From Climacium dendroides (taxonomy: Eukaryota > Streptophyta > Bryopsida > Hypnales > Climaciaceae): DNA of 64,000 nucleotides. The stretch spans positions 45,770,555-45,834,554 of the forward strand of contig OX467083.1 in the NCBI GenBank assembly GCA_950106755.1, in the 5' to 3' direction. This document shows, in pieces, positions 47,371-61,065 of the stretch; the stretch's first letter is position 1; the number at the start of each line of letters is the position of its first letter. Under the pieces are notes generated by a model, which saw nothing but the letters and a program-made list of their open reading frames with translations, was not told where the DNA came from and ran no database searches. The position numbers were made by a program, and so were the translations under genes.

Positions 47371-47799
47371 ATTAAGTACAATAAAGTCCAAACCCTGCAG
47401 TAGCATTACTCAGATCAAATCCATACTCATTGTCTGCAACTCTAATTACAGCACCTGACTTGTTGTAGATCAACCACATAAACTTAGATTAACAAGTCCA
47501 AAACTAAGTTTAGGGGCAGTTCTACAAAGCAAGTCAGTATTATCCTTTCAGTCCAGAGTCAAAGTAGTTCTACAGCTACACTTGGCCATGATCCATCCGA
47601 TCCAATCTAAGGGTAGTTTTACAAACCAAACTGTTTCCTTCAATTCCAGACTAAGGAATCTGCTCTAGTAACAAAACTCTGCTATTGCATTCTATTTGGA
47701 GGGACATCAAGGAATTTGTTTCTTTATGTCAGAATTGGTGTTTAAACGCTAGAAAAACCCCCTTGTAGTGCACTAGTTTATGAGGGGAACATCTTTTGG

Positions 47800-48610
47800 T
47801 GTGCCATTAGGAAAGGCGTCAAGATATTTGTAGGCCACCTTGGGTATTGAATAGTTTGTCGATGTCCATATGTAGCTGAAGGTTTCAAACTAGAATCATT
47901 TGAAGGTTGTTATTGTGGCAAGCAACATTTATGAAAAGTTTGAGGAAATTTCAGTATGTTCTTTGCACTTTAGTGCAAGCATCAACAAGTTGGATGCATA
48001 CTCAAGCTACATACAAGATAGGGTATGCTTTTCTTCATTTTGTCATTAGCGTATTCACCAAGGATTTCCTCTAGCTGGAATTTTTTTTGATTTTGTGCTA
48101 GCTATTCCCAACCTACACTCAATTCTTAAAGAAATATATGTTTAGGGATCTTTAGTAGGCTTTTTTTATTTCCTCATGTGCTATTAGGGAAGGCGTCAAG
48201 ATATATGTAGGCACCTTGGGTATTCAACAATTTGTCAATGCCCATATGTAGCTAACAAGGTTTCAAAGTGGAATTATTTGAAGGCTATTATTACAGCAAG
48301 AAACAACTATAAAAAATTTGATGAAGTTTCAGTATGTTCTTTGCACTTTTATGATAATTACAGCAGCCACATGTTAGCTAATCTAACTTCTAAATCTTTG
48401 TTTCTACATGAGTCACTTGGTCTCTTGCATATAAGTTGCTTCGCTTTCCACTAGAAATTATTTCCAAAAATCAATTATAAGAATTCCTTGACCTACTCTC
48501 TAAACGTACCATAACATAGACTATTCCCAAGGGCTACCATGACGTGGTTGTACATTGAGCAGGCTAGGATAGTTGATTCAAGTTGGTTTTACCATGGGAA
48601 GCAAAAGGGA
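47800..48610 (+). pseudogene. Rearranged tetraspanin fragments C (exon 6 - exon 5 - exon 6)
   Basis: A tetraspanin exon-6-like block lies at about 47875-47953 (GGTTTCAAACTAGAATCATT, as in the pseudogene). A partial exon-5-like block follows at 47988-48021 (AAGTTGGATGCATACTCAAG), and a second exon-6 block at 48248-48330 (AACAAGGTTTCAAAGTGGAA). The block ends in the common repeat arm (48363-48610). Exon order is scrambled, so this is a nested or tandem duplicate of the mobilised fragment, not a gene. Confidence 0.72.
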
Positions 48611-48829
48611 AGGAAAAGCAAAGCAAAGCACAACAAAATGCAAAAAACACAAATACGATGAGGCCCTATACTATTCAATGGCAACAACACTACAATAGAG
48701 CTCCTCGGCCCCAGACTGCATCCTTCAATCACATCTCCAAAGGATGTCTAGATGACTTGGCCCATTCACAAAGTGAAGAGCAAGGCCCATATACAAAAGT
48801 CATTGAGGGGGGTTAGGGATGGTATGCTA

Positions 48830-50640
48830 CAAGGAAGTGGAAGGCAATGAGACAGATGGGCACATGGATGAACAACCAACTTGAAGCAGCTCTACAAGAA
48901 ATTGAGGAAGGGAATAGTATCAGGGTTGTATTACAAAAGTTTGTCATTTCATTCTCTCTACTTTGTGATTGGTGCTATAGATTGTGGTCTTCATGAAAGC
49001 ACGACTCTCCAGTTGTTTTGATTTCACAAGAAGAACAACAATTAGAAAACTATGTTCTTGTCATATGCGACATGAGTTTTGGCTTGATCCCTATTGCATT
49101 GAGATTGAAGGTCTATGATATGACTAGCACAAGATGGACTCCTTTTCAGAATGGAATTCCAAGTAAGTTGGATGAAGGGGTAGCAACGACATCATCCTCA
49201 ATTGACCTTGCAAGTGGCGGAGGCATTGTCTATGCCTCTATGGCAAGCACTCAGGGCTTGAACGCTACAAATGTAGGCACTTTCTACAATAACTTGGACT
49301 ACTTGTATACAATAGAAGCCTATATAGTCAAGCCTATACAATAGATAGGATTTGGAATTGTGACGAGACCGGGGTGCAAGCAGGGAAAATGGAGGAGTAC
49401 ACATGCTAGTTCGAAGAGGGACTTGAAGCGTTTATTCTAATGCGTTTGACAAGAAGGAATGACTGTCTGTGTTAGTCTCCATTAATGCAATAGGTGCATC
49501 TATTCCCTCTTATTACATTTTCAAAGGCAAACACATTTGCAAAAACTAAGTTGAATGTTGTGAAGATGGAGTTGCTATGGCTGTGTAAGAAAAAGCGTGG
49601 ATGATAGTATATTTATTCTTAGCTTGGCTCTCTCATTTCATCAAAAATGTGAACAACAAAGGAGGAATCTCATTAGAGAGACAGCACCTCCTCATTCTCA
49701 ATGGTTACAATAGTCACATGACATTGGAAGTGGCCTGTCATACAAAATCATTTGGACTGGATGTTGTCACCCTCCCATCACACACCTCGCATGCCTTGCA
49801 ACTAATCGATTGTAGCATTTATAGACCATTCAAACATCATTTCAAGACTTATTGTAACTACTAGACTAGTAGGAATGTAGGGGAATCACTATCAAAGGAA
49901 ACTTTAGTTCATCGGATTCATCTAGCTCTAAAGAAGGCCCTTTCAGTCCAAAACATTATGAGTGGATTTTGGGCCACCAGCATTTGGCCATTGAACCCAC
50001 AAGCTATCTAAAACTAATATTGTCTAGCTGATGCTTATTGGCAAGACAATAATGGCGACTTGGCAAAGTAAAGAAATAAAGTAAGTAGTTTGAATTTGCA
50101 AGAAGACAGTGACAATGACGAGGGAATACTTGCTAGTGAAGACCTTGCGGCAAAGCTGGGAAGGAGCAACAACCATCAATAGAATACTTTTTTTGTAAAT
50201 GGTGATCTAACTAATTCTAATGAACCGTTGCAAATGGGTGCTAACAACCCCGCAAGTCACTCCGTTAAGTCCTTCACGTGCTTCCTTGCCCTACCAACAT
50301 TGATGCTATGACTACACAATAAGGAATGGGGTGAGGCCATAGATTTCAACAAGTCTATCATATTGATGTTTGACAAATACATCAAAGCTACAATGCAAAA
50401 AAGACAAGCAAAGATACAAGCAGTTGAACAATGGGAATGCAATTGTATAGAGGAGTGGAAGAAATTGAAAGCCACACAACGGGAACAAAAAAAATGCAAA
50501 CGTGAGGCCGCCCGTGCAACTAAAGAAATGCAATGAGAGGTAGCCCGTGCGCAACATGAAGCTGAGAAAGCAAGGAAAGCATCTAAGCACTTGTAGGCTA
50601 AACAAAAGGTCTTACAACCAGCAAAGGCGGAAGAGGGCCA
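48830..50640 (+). pseudogene. Dead pogo-like (Tc1/mariner superfamily) transposase
   Basis: Fragments in the order expected of pogo-type transposases: a Psq-like helix-turn-helix near 48860-48960 (NNQLEAALQEIEEGNSIRVV), then a CENP-B-type DNA-binding region at 49018-49170 (GFGLIPIALRLKVYDMTSTR), the first catalytic block WNCDETGVQAG at 49353, SVLVSINAIGASIPSYYIFK near 49470, and the second block LLILNGYNSH near 49690. After these come LPSHTSHALQLIDCSIYRPF (49771-49830) and MSGFWATSIWPLNPQ (about 49958-50005), followed by a Lys/Glu/Arg-rich helical tail (50390-50590). The usual LDG/xSH catalytic aspartate is Asn here, and stops and frameshifts lie between blocks (for example 49344, 49547, 49589, 49861). 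It cannot be active. Confidence 0.85.
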
Positions 50641-50699
50641 ACAAATTCATCTTGTCAATATTCAAAGCAACAGACTTGACATACTTCACAAGGTAGGGT

Positions 50700-52260
50700 A
50701 TTCTTACCTCAGTCCAACTATTTCCCTCACTACGCCAATTCTTCATCACAATGGCAATCTTTTCTACAACCTGTCAACCCTTTGCATTGTCCATTGCCTA
50801 CAAGACCAAAAGCAACACTCCCATATCCTATTTCTAAGACATAAGCTTACTTATCACCAACAATGCAACTTATCTAACTCTGGAATTTTGCACAAGATAC
50901 AATTGTTGTGCATGCAAGGGAAGGTGTGGCAAATGCTACAAATTTTAAAAATTCCAATGGCGCTATAGACCTCCATTGAGATACAAATGAGCAGGATGAG
51001 CAGAAACATCTATAAGAACAAGGTACCTTTAGAGTGGCTTCAAGAGTCGTTGCAGCTGCATCAGTGGATAGGGCCATGAGCGCCAATACGTCCACCACCA
51101 TGTATGAGGCCTAGTGACCTTCACTGTCACTCTTATAACTACGTCTAACTACTTTTCAATTTTAGTATGAGGGCTATCATAGCCTTCAAGCTACCTAACA
51201 ATTGTCACACATATTAGTCATTTTGCATGTTGCACTGAACAACTGCCACTTACTTGTTGACCAGTTTTGCATGACTTTACATATTAGGTATGGGTCATGG
51301 CCATCTTCGGCCTTCAAAAATTCCTAATAATTCCAAATCAGGTAATAAAATGATTAATCTCTGCATTCATAGAAATATTTGCTTTGCCCTATAAAATTCT
51401 TCATCTCCTTCAAATTGCTTAAGTGATTGGATATTGGTGGTCCTACCTTATATGGCAAAAGTTCAAAGTTTATCACCCATCAACTACTTAGATGCCAACA
51501 AATTACTTACATGGCAACAAACTCTCAAAGGAAGTTTGGATGGACTAGAAATGGAGACCTAAACTATAACCAAGGGTTCTTGATTTACACTATAAAAAAA
51601 TTATGTTTTCGGTGATATTTAATATAACAAATAATGTCTAAGTTGATGAATTTTAAATGACAAGAAACTAAATTTTTTTTTTCATCTACTTTTTATTTTT
51701 ATAATATAAAATAAACGAAATATAACATTTACATTGAACATCATTATTCATATAAAAACAAAGGTTGTTAAATTCAACATCACCTAAAATTCATCACCCT
51801 AGCAATAAACTATGAGCTAGCCTTTTTAATGCTCATTACCTTGGACTCTCAACAAAGTTCAGCCACTCTATCACAACCTCTATCCGACAACCTCTCAACG
51901 TGGACGGCCACAGTGTGAAGTGCCTCTTAAGGGTGGCGTATAAGCAGGGAGTGGTTCTACCAACCACTACCCTTGGAGAACTTTGGCACTCAATTCCAAC
52001 AATCAATCCTCCTCATCCTCATCTCACGCAATGAAACCACTTGCAAGGTAGTCGGCAAACCGAGTGACTTGGTGTACGATAAATAAATGTACGGATGAAT
52101 GCAGTGGTATTTCTTACATCAAAACACCATCTCAAATGAACCCAAGAAGTACAATTCACAGACTGCACTCGTAGAATTCCTATCAATCTTGGGCAGAATA
52201 CCTCGGTGAAACGCCACGCCCTTCCAAAGTTCAGACCCAACGAACTTCCAAGGAGGTTCA
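50700..52260. other. AT-rich intergenic DNA, no gene seen
   Basis: No supported frame. Composition rises in GC from about 51.85 kb toward the NUP155 island. Confidence 0.45.
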
Positions 52261-52606
52261 GAACGACGTGAAACCAACTAGAGATTGCAAAAATAATGTT
52301 ACAACGAATTCCTCTAAAGACCCTCCTACCAACTGCCACACTCCCAAGCTGGCCCAACAGAAGGCCTGCCCTACTTTCGATGGATTCTCACGCGCCGGAT
52401 CTTCCTGCAATCTCGAACTCGCCAGACATCCAGACAATTCGCGCAGCGACAAGGGTCTGCCACCAGCGTCCAACTGTTTCCAAGAGCCCCTCATCAGTCG
52501 CCCATGCCATCATGTCCATGTTGTCCATGTTGTCAATGTACAGAGAAAATCCGCGGGATCGCCCGGGCAGTGCCCGCATACTTCCCACAACCTGGCAGCC
52601 GCCCAT

Positions 52607-55600
52607 CTAGCCTTGCAGGATCTCCTCCAACTCCCTGAACCCGTGCAGCACGGGCTCCACAGCTCCGGGCGCCAGTGCTATGCGTCGCACTTCTGTCATG
52701 TACCTGCTCCACGAACCACATCCATTAGTCCTAGCCACAACCACCACAGTTATCGAGCGGCGATGAGACCCACGCTCAAGCACCCAAGAAGCAGGCGACA
52801 CCCTTGCAGGGAAAAAACCCTCGCCAAAACACGGCCGCAGACGGCACGCAAACCGATTAGCAAGCAGACAAACATCAGTCACTGCAGACAATCCAGACGC
52901 ACCTGTTGGCTATGCTGGCAAGCTTGTCGCGCATGCCTTGGTTGCTCAGAGCCAGCTCCGCGCCTCCAAACAAAAGAAAACCGCCGCTGACACCGGACCC
53001 CATGCGGGTTAACAGGACGCTATTCGCCCATTCCCGCATCACCGTCAGGACCGACCGAAGGATACGGAGTCGCAAAGAAGGTTTCGGAAGGATCGCCCCG
53101 CTCGCCAACACGCGGTCGTAGTTCCTCTGCACTGGCTCCGCAGCACCCTTGCACGCAGCGAGCAACGCACGGGGGATGTCCTCGTCGCCCACCACCTCTG
53201 ATCCTGCGCACATCTTGTCCTGTCACACCGCGGTCCACCCCACAACAAGCACGTCAGTGATCACTACAACACCGCCAACCCTCTCACACCACCGTCAACC
53301 CACGGGGACCACGTCATCGTGCATCCCAGCGCCTGCGTCCAGATTATTGCCACCTCTCCCTCGCATCGCATGCCGACACCTCCACGCCCAAATAGCTACT
53401 TCCCGGGCCGCACCACCAACTCGGACTGGCTAAAGGAAGACGACCTATGCCGTCTCGAGAAAGAGAATCGCCTCTCAATGGATTTCAAATCGGGCAGCAC
53501 ATCCTACCGCTCACAACACCGACACTAACGACCCACCCAAGGCCGCTTTGCATGCAAGACGACACCCCTCCAGACACCCCTCCAGACACCGAAAATAGGG
53601 TTCAGAGGGTGAGAGGGTGCGCAGTGAAGTACATGAGCAGCAGTTTCCAGATGCAGGCAAATGGTGTGCAGGGGCATGCTCCCGCCGTCGCCGGGGTACA
53701 ACAGAGGGCCCACTCTTCGCAACACGGAGCACGCCTCCGCTACTCCGCCCACGGCCAAAGCCTGGTCGAGCAGACGCGTCCATGTCTCGCGCATCACGCT
53801 GTTCTCCGCATCTCCGCTGTAGTTCGAAAAGTGCAGGATCTCCAGACACACCTGCATGGCCACGCCAACCAACCCAGGTCACCCACATTGCACATTCACG
53901 ACCACGCTGCTCAGTCTAATGGATACCGGCTCCGGCAACAGATCCGAAGCCCCCCGTCCACAAATAAACACGCCCATGCTTCTCAGCGTGACCGGGATCC
54001 AACAAACCCTCCAACCAAATCCACGGAGCCTTGTCCACGTCACAAAACCTCCGAGTGCCGGCATCCGACGGGTGAGACAAACGAGGTGCACTCATCCAGG
54101 AATCGCAAAATATACCGAACACGCGTCGACTCACACATCGCTCGCCGTGAAACCGAACAATCGTGAAGAAAAAGCTCACCTCCCAGAGCTCGAAACGACA
54201 CGCGTAGTCGTTGTAGAGTTGGGTGATGCTCTTCAACTCCGTGCCCAGTTCCTCCGACTTCTCCCTCGCAGCATGAGCGCGGCTTTCGTCCACGAAAACG
54301 CCAGTAAACGCCCTCGAAAAAGGGAAACCGTCCTCCTCCATCGGCACGCTGCCTCCTTCCTCCGATGAACCTCCACATGCTATACGGTCTAAAGCTTCCT
54401 TGATCTTCTGCTGGAACCGCAAAACGGCCAGCTTGCCTTCCAAAAGTTCCATCAAACCGCTGTCGGACAGCTCCGAAGACAGGCCCAGGCCACCCGGAGC
54501 CCTGCTTCCACTCCGAGCTTGCAGGACCGCATTGCTCAGATATTCGTACCTGCGAGCCACAACATGGCACGTTCATTGCACCTGATGACACGACCACTCC
54601 AACACCACACCAACGCAAAAGGCACTGTGGCAAAACAGCATTTGACCCCAAGTGCGCCCCAAGCCAGACGGGGTACTCTACCTCTGCTCCAGTGTGATCT
54701 CCGAGGCGCCCTCCGGTTGACGGCGTTCCGCCAAACGCAACAACACGTGAGCGGCCTGCGCATGCTGCCGCCGGTGAACGTACAACCGCGAAAGAAGCTC
54801 CAAGTACTTCGCCTGCTCCCCTGAGATCGGCTGCCGCAAACGACTGCTGTTCGGCGTCGTCGAAGGCATCGGGGACTTGAACGTACCGCTCGACACCTGA
54901 CTCGCCTGAAGGGAACATCCCACGACGACATCAGCACCATCGTCCACACAACGAAAACACCCTGCTTCTGAACAGGGGAGACGGCAATCCCACCCATCCC
55001 TCCCGACACCACACCACGCCACGACCACCTCGAAATATCGCTCGCTAATGCAACTCTCAAAATCACGCCCGCCCCGTCCGAACCAGAGGCAGTCAACTCG
55101 TACCTTCGTGGTCTGGTAGTTGCCCGCGGTCTGTAGAAACGCCACCAAGTCGGGGCCACCCAGATCCAACAGTTCCTGAGTCAGACCCAACTCGATCATC
55201 GTCTGGTACAAACACTCGTGGAAAGCATGGTCTGGCCATCGCACACCGAGTTGCACGATCTGCCGAATGTAACTTTCCCTCGCGGATTCGTCCAGCAGCA
55301 AGCGGGCTCCCGGGGTCGATGCAGAGAAGGAAAGCTTCGCGCTCCCACCCTCTGCGCCAGACTGCCCCTTCAGGGACCGGAGCGCATTCGTCACCACATC
55401 GTAGCACTGACGCCGGGCTGCTAAAGCCGACTGACGCCTTCCTTCGTCGATACTCTCGTTGAACGCATCCTCCGACGGGTCCAGCGCGCGAGCTTTTCGC
55501 AACGGGAGCTCCACCACGGCCTCGTAGAACCTGGCACCACACACCAAAAACACGCCATATCAGCAAACCACACCTCCCCGCTCGCTTCCAGGACCAACTC

Positions 55601-58600
55601 CGAAGCCAAAGACGGGACCCACGCTGACAAACCGAACCACTCCGACAATAGGCGTTTCAAATCCCTTGTGGCCAACTCCAACACGCACCGCCGCCAGTCA
55701 AGTCGGTCACGGGTCCAGGGTATCGCAAACCCCGTTCGGTTCCGACAGCGGACACCCAAACCAATGACCGTCACAGTAAAGAGTTCTCCACCGAAACTCA
55801 GTCAAACTCTGAGCCCAGACGTACCGAATGTCCTCGAAGCGCTGGCACACGCTCAGCAGGTCCGCGGTTTCCGGAACTCGACCCAGAAGCTCCAAAGCCT
55901 CCTTCGCCAGCCGGTCCCGCTCGTCCAAATCGGAACTGCTCGCCGCCCTCTCCAAGCTCTCCACGGCTTGGTAGAATTGGTAGTCGGATTCGTTGTAGTA
56001 GCTCGGACACCCGTCCCTCAGCTTTCGACTCACGTCGTCCACTGTGCCACGTCCATCCGGGGCCACGTAGTACTGCACACCAACGCGCACCATCCATCAG
56101 GCACACAAACGTACACATAAACAGCGCAGCCCAACACTTGCTCGCGGTGGGGCTGCCGCGACCGAATGATCGCGCACACCAACAGCCCACTGCACGTCAC
56201 CACACACGTTTCCCCTACCTACCTCCATCAGGGCCGCCACAAGGCGAGTCGCGATCTGCTCGCCGTCGACCGAACAAACCAGTTGGTGAAACGTCAGCTG
56301 TGCGAGCTGACGCCGTTGACCTTCATCAAGGCTCTGGGCCAAGCGACCCACGTGGTGCTGCTGGAGAAGCTGAAGGAGCCTCAGGGCCTCGCCCGACCGT
56401 CTCAACAGCCGCCGGATGCATTCCATCCCTCGCACCTGCCACCCATGCACAAAAGGGACATCAACAGTCCGCCCGACAAGCAAAGACCCACCGTCTGCCG
56501 AGACAGAGAGCGCAAGGCCCACATTCCCCATTCCGCCCGCAATTCCGAAAACAGCAGCATCGTTCGCATCAGCACAAAATGCAAATGCATCGAAAACAGA
56601 CCACCACCAACCTCCATCGCAGCCAGTTCAGCCGGACTCAGCTCTTTGTGGGGAAGGCGCTGCCTCTTGTTCGTAGATCCCGGAAGAGTGGCCCGTCCTG
56701 CCCTCGGCTGAGGCGTCTCGTACGTGATCATCAGAGGGGATCGAGAAGGGATCTCGCCCCTCGCGAACCCGTCAACTCCGAACGGACTGCTATGCCTCTC
56801 GCCGTACGCCGACATGTCGCCCACACCCATCACGCGACCGTAGTGACCCCGCCTCTGATTTCGGCGAGCGCGAAGGAACTGCTCCAGAGAGCGGATCTTG
56901 TCCTCCAAGGACAGCATCGCTTCCACAGGCAATCTGCACCACCCATGACGTACGGACTGACGTCAGAAAACCCAAACGAATCCACACGAACCACAGAAAA
57001 CACGCTACCGTCCACAGCATGGAATTACGACGACAATGTGCCGCACACTTGCAGGCGCACCCGAAAGCCTCAAGTGCAAATGGCCCACGGTCGGAGCGAA
57101 GCCAGGCATGGGCCGCAACATCCACGCCGTCACATTCGCCCCAGGACAGGAACGCGGCCACAACCGGGGTCCCACAGATGCTCTCAGGCCACAAGCATGC
57201 ACGACGCTACTCTCCAGCGCATCGCGAGAAAACCACCCACCTGCAAGAAATGATGCCGCCGTCCCCGTTGCTCTCCGCTCCGCCCTCCTTCCTCACATCC
57301 ATCACTGGAAGCTCCCAGACGCAACGCAGCAACCGCGCCGTCGCCAGACAAAGACCATCGTGAGCTCCAGAGAACACGGGCTCCGCTTCTTGCACCACTT
57401 GACCCATGTTGAACCCGCCCCCGGAAGAAAGACCGCTTGTGGCTGCACCTCCTCCTTGCATCTGAGGAACGCCCACCAACCGCGGGTCTTCGAAGGCTTC
57501 CGCCGCCCTTTCCGCGACTGCACCCGCCACGATGTTATCCTCGTCCGAAGTGAGCCTCGCAGCCAGCAACAAACACATGGCCGCGGCCTCGCTGGCGCCG
57601 TAGCGCTGGAAAAAGTCTTCCAGCACGCTGCGAAGAGTGTTCGAACCCAGCAGCTTCTGAAGGAGATCCACCGGACGATTGAACGCTAATTCCATCACGC
57701 CCATGGTGCTCAGCACGACCGACCTGCGCCGAGGAAGCACGTGCTGGGTGGCCAGCTCTCCTCGAGCCCACAATCGACGGGCACGAACCATCTCGTCGCC
57801 CGGGACCTGCCACACCCGAGATACACCCCACGTCCAAGGCTTCGTCAGGCACCCCAATGACAAACCACCACCCAGCGAAAGCGCAAACAGGTCCAACCGA
57901 TTAATGAATTCCTTTCACGAGCACACACGATCAAACTGGGACTCTGACAACTGCCAAACACGCACATTGCTCATCGAAATTCAACCCAGGAGAGCGGAAG
58001 TGCAAGAGCCAGTCCTCCAATTCACATTGCAACGAGTCCTGCTGAACCCAACATACCTGACTGCTCACCGCTGCACTGCCCGGCTCGCACACCGAGAACT
58101 CCACCGCCGCAGCTTGTTCCGGGGGAGGAAGAACGTCCGCTATGGCCAGAGCCCGACCATCCACGCCCAGAATCGTCACCATCTCACGTAACGACCGCAT
58201 CGAGCGCGAAGCGGACCCGGACCCGCCGATCGTCGCATTGCCCGCAGAGGACGCGGCGGGACCCGTCAGGTCCCGAGTCGCCACCAGCAACCGCGAAAGG
58301 GTGGAGGGCGACGCATCGGACACGACCAGAACTCCACTGGAACAGTGGGCAGCCTCCGCCTTGATCACGAAACCTCCCTCCGACTGCGTACGAGCACCCA
58401 AAGGAGAGCTCCCGAAACCGCCCATCACCCCCACCGCGCCCACGGACGGAGCGGGTCGAGTCATCACCACTCGGAGGACCGACGGCTTCTGCCCGCCCAA
58501 GCCCGTCGGACCGTTCACCCCCGCCAGGCTGCTGCCCGTCGACGTGGTCGTGGACAGATAGATCCTGCGCCCGTCGGACGTGATGGCCACCAAGTGCAGC

Positions 58601-61065
58601 CACTTCGACTCCGCGCTGGAGATCGGAGCGATGGAAACGATGTTCGCCTTCGGCGCCCGCGAAACGCCACGGGGCCCTACGCTCCGTCCACGCGAGTCTC
58701 GCTGCTCACCCACGCGGCTCTCCTCGGCCACTTTCCTCGGGGCGCCGTCTCCGTTCTTGCCCAGATCGAACATCTGCAATTTCGACTCCTGCGTGCGGGT
58801 GTACAGGATGTTTCGTTCTTCGTCCACCACCACTTCCACGATCGCATCCACGGCGCCAAACTTCAGAGAATTCGGGACCACCCACCTGCATCCTCCACCA
58901 AAGCACAACTCGGTCAAAAACAGGCCCACGACCGGATATTCATCGCCGACAAGCTCACCACAGACAATCTGCCTACCAGCATCAACGAAATTCCGTGGGG
59001 AAAGAGACAGCACCTAGACAGAAGGTTACCCAGACCCCCAGTATGGCACACCTTGCGGCACCGGCTCTGCCAACCATTGCCCGCCGTGTAGATCAGCTCG
59101 TACAGGTGACCATCCCGACCTCCCAGAAAGATCCGACCCGAATCCGTGTGGGTGATGCACGTCATCGTCACGCCGTCCGTCGGGATGGTGTACTGAGGGA
59201 GAGGCTGGAGCGTCAGCTCCGTGAACGGATCCCCTCCAACGCCGCTCCCGCTGCAGCACACACCCAGCAGTACCAACTGCGCAAACGAACGACATGTCAG
59301 CCCTCTCGTGCTGCAACGAACCGACAGAAATCCACCACTCCCGGCCGCTCGCAGGCTGCTCAATCCTCCCCACGCAAGCAGATTCGAAACACAACATAAC
59401 GCGGGAAAAGAGGCGGGACTCACCTCCACCGGGGTGGCCAACACGATGAGGTGCTGGATGGCCTCAATGAACACGCCAGGCTTGGCCTTCACCAATCCAA
59501 CGGCACAAATCGCCTGCTCCTCTCCGCTATACTCAGGGCACTGCCCATCCCTGCACAACAACCAAGTCCCATCCTCAGTTCACTCAACCTTCCTCCTACA
59601 AGCACCAGCTCCTGTTTCAGGAATGCTCGAACGTACTCATCAGAAAGACTCCGGCTTCGGCCACCCGGAAGAGAATAAAAACACAGGGAAACACGGACTG
59701 GAGCTCATGTACGCAAATCAACCCACATCACTCAACCGCTCAGCACAAGCATGAGAACGTCCACAACCACGACTTGACAGCACCCGAGATCCTCCTCTTC
59801 GCAAAACGTAAAACAATTCCCACGGTCGGAGCGCGATTCCACTCAACCGAAATCGCAAATTCGGTCCACCACGGTCCGACACCAATGGTCGGGACAGGAA
59901 AGAAATTCGCAGGCATCCCACTCTTACCACTTGTCGAATCGCCACAGGAAAAGAGTGTCGTCCACAGTGGCCCAAGCTCGACGAATTTCGGGAAAAATGC
60001 CGCAAAGGGCCGTGCCCTGTCCGCCCGCCGCATTGTACCGCTCAATCAACACAGGTGGAAGCTCCCTCGAATGGATCACATCCACAAAAGCCGGCCACTG
60101 CACAAAACGCCCACAACGACACCACGGAACTCAGAAACACACTCGACCTTCACACAGTTCCACGTCCACGCAACCATCGCTACGACGCCCTCTCCCCAAG
60201 CCGCCCGACACACGCTCTCTCCGTCGGCCACCAACGACACTTGGAAAAATCACTTCTGAACAACAACTGGCTTCGGTGATGTGGTTCAGACCGTCACCCC
60301 AGCCTTGGAACACCGAAGTCGTCACCACCACCCAAACACCCGACGGGGAGAGCCGAATCAACCGCCCGCGCCGCGAAAACGAAACGAGGAGGGTTCTGCT
60401 GCTGCGGAGAACCCGTTTCGCACAGTGCATCGGACATCACATCGAGAGACTGAGCGTGACGGGGATTGGCGCACGGAGGCCGCAATTCGGGGTCTCCTCC
60501 GCCACAAGACATGGATCGAAACACCGGATGGCCACCAAGAGTCAAGGCCGGCTTCAGCTAAATCCAAGGAAGTCGACTGTCGATTCCGACGATCAATGCC
60601 GCGTGCGATGGGCAGCTCCGCTCTGGTATAGGAAACACCCGAGAGAAGTTCCAGCGCCCCCATGCTCCCTGAATTAGGTTTTACCACATGGAGCTTTCCA
60701 TCGTTCAGGTTCACTGCTTCGACGGCCACACTGTATTTTGAGCTGTCGATATTTCCCGTCGACTGCGCGGGGGGTGATTTCGATACTCGAAAGAAACAAT
60801 CAAATTGGAAAACGAAGCAATGCGCGACGACCAATTGCGTAGCAATGCACGCACGCGGACGGCTAGGCAAAACCCACAAACCCGGAAAGACGAGAGAAGC
60901 TACCTCTTTGGGAGGCGTCGAATACAGGTGGCTCGAAAACCGCGCGGCATCGAGCGCGTCTTGGAGGTCGCACGAAGCGAACCTCGAATCCCTGGCGATC
61001 GAGTCCGTGAGCAGGCGTCCGGCCGCTTCGATGTCCGCCAACACAACCTCATCTTCCACGCTCAT
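52607..61065 (-). CDS. NUP155: Nucleoporin Nup155 (inner-ring scaffold of the nuclear pore), 15 exons
   Basis: Exons: 61065-60904, 60097-59928, 59550-59424, 59276-59014, 58885-58057, 57806-57241, 56933-56612, 56435-56223, 56072-55825, 55530-55104, 54905-54682, 54549-54180, 53851-53633, 53195-52903, 52703-52607. All are GT-AG with matching phases; the product is 1509 residues, close to Arabidopsis NUP155. The N-terminal beta-propeller domain (about 60-520) has CGIFPEIRRAW, DGQCPEYSGEEQAICAVGL and TDGVTMTCITHTDSGRIFLG. The alpha-solenoid (about 550-1490) has LWARGELATQHVLPRR, AAEAFEDPRLVG, GFNMGQVVQEAEP, KRQRLP...SPAELAAME, GRGTVDDVSRKLRDGCPSY, LLDLGGPDL and RETWTRLLDQAL. Residues 290-480 are rich in Ser and Gly and look family-variable. 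Nup155 anchors the inner ring and binds membrane and Nup93-complex partners. The gene sits alone in a GC-rich island. The acceptor of exon 14 (53195) is the least certain splice. Confidence 0.95.

Noticed and set aside
60358..60903. Continuation of the NUP155 exon-1 frame into a 238-residue ORF
   Set aside because: The family sequence continues cleanly at 60097 after a GT-AG intron; the extra sequence matches nothing in Nup155.
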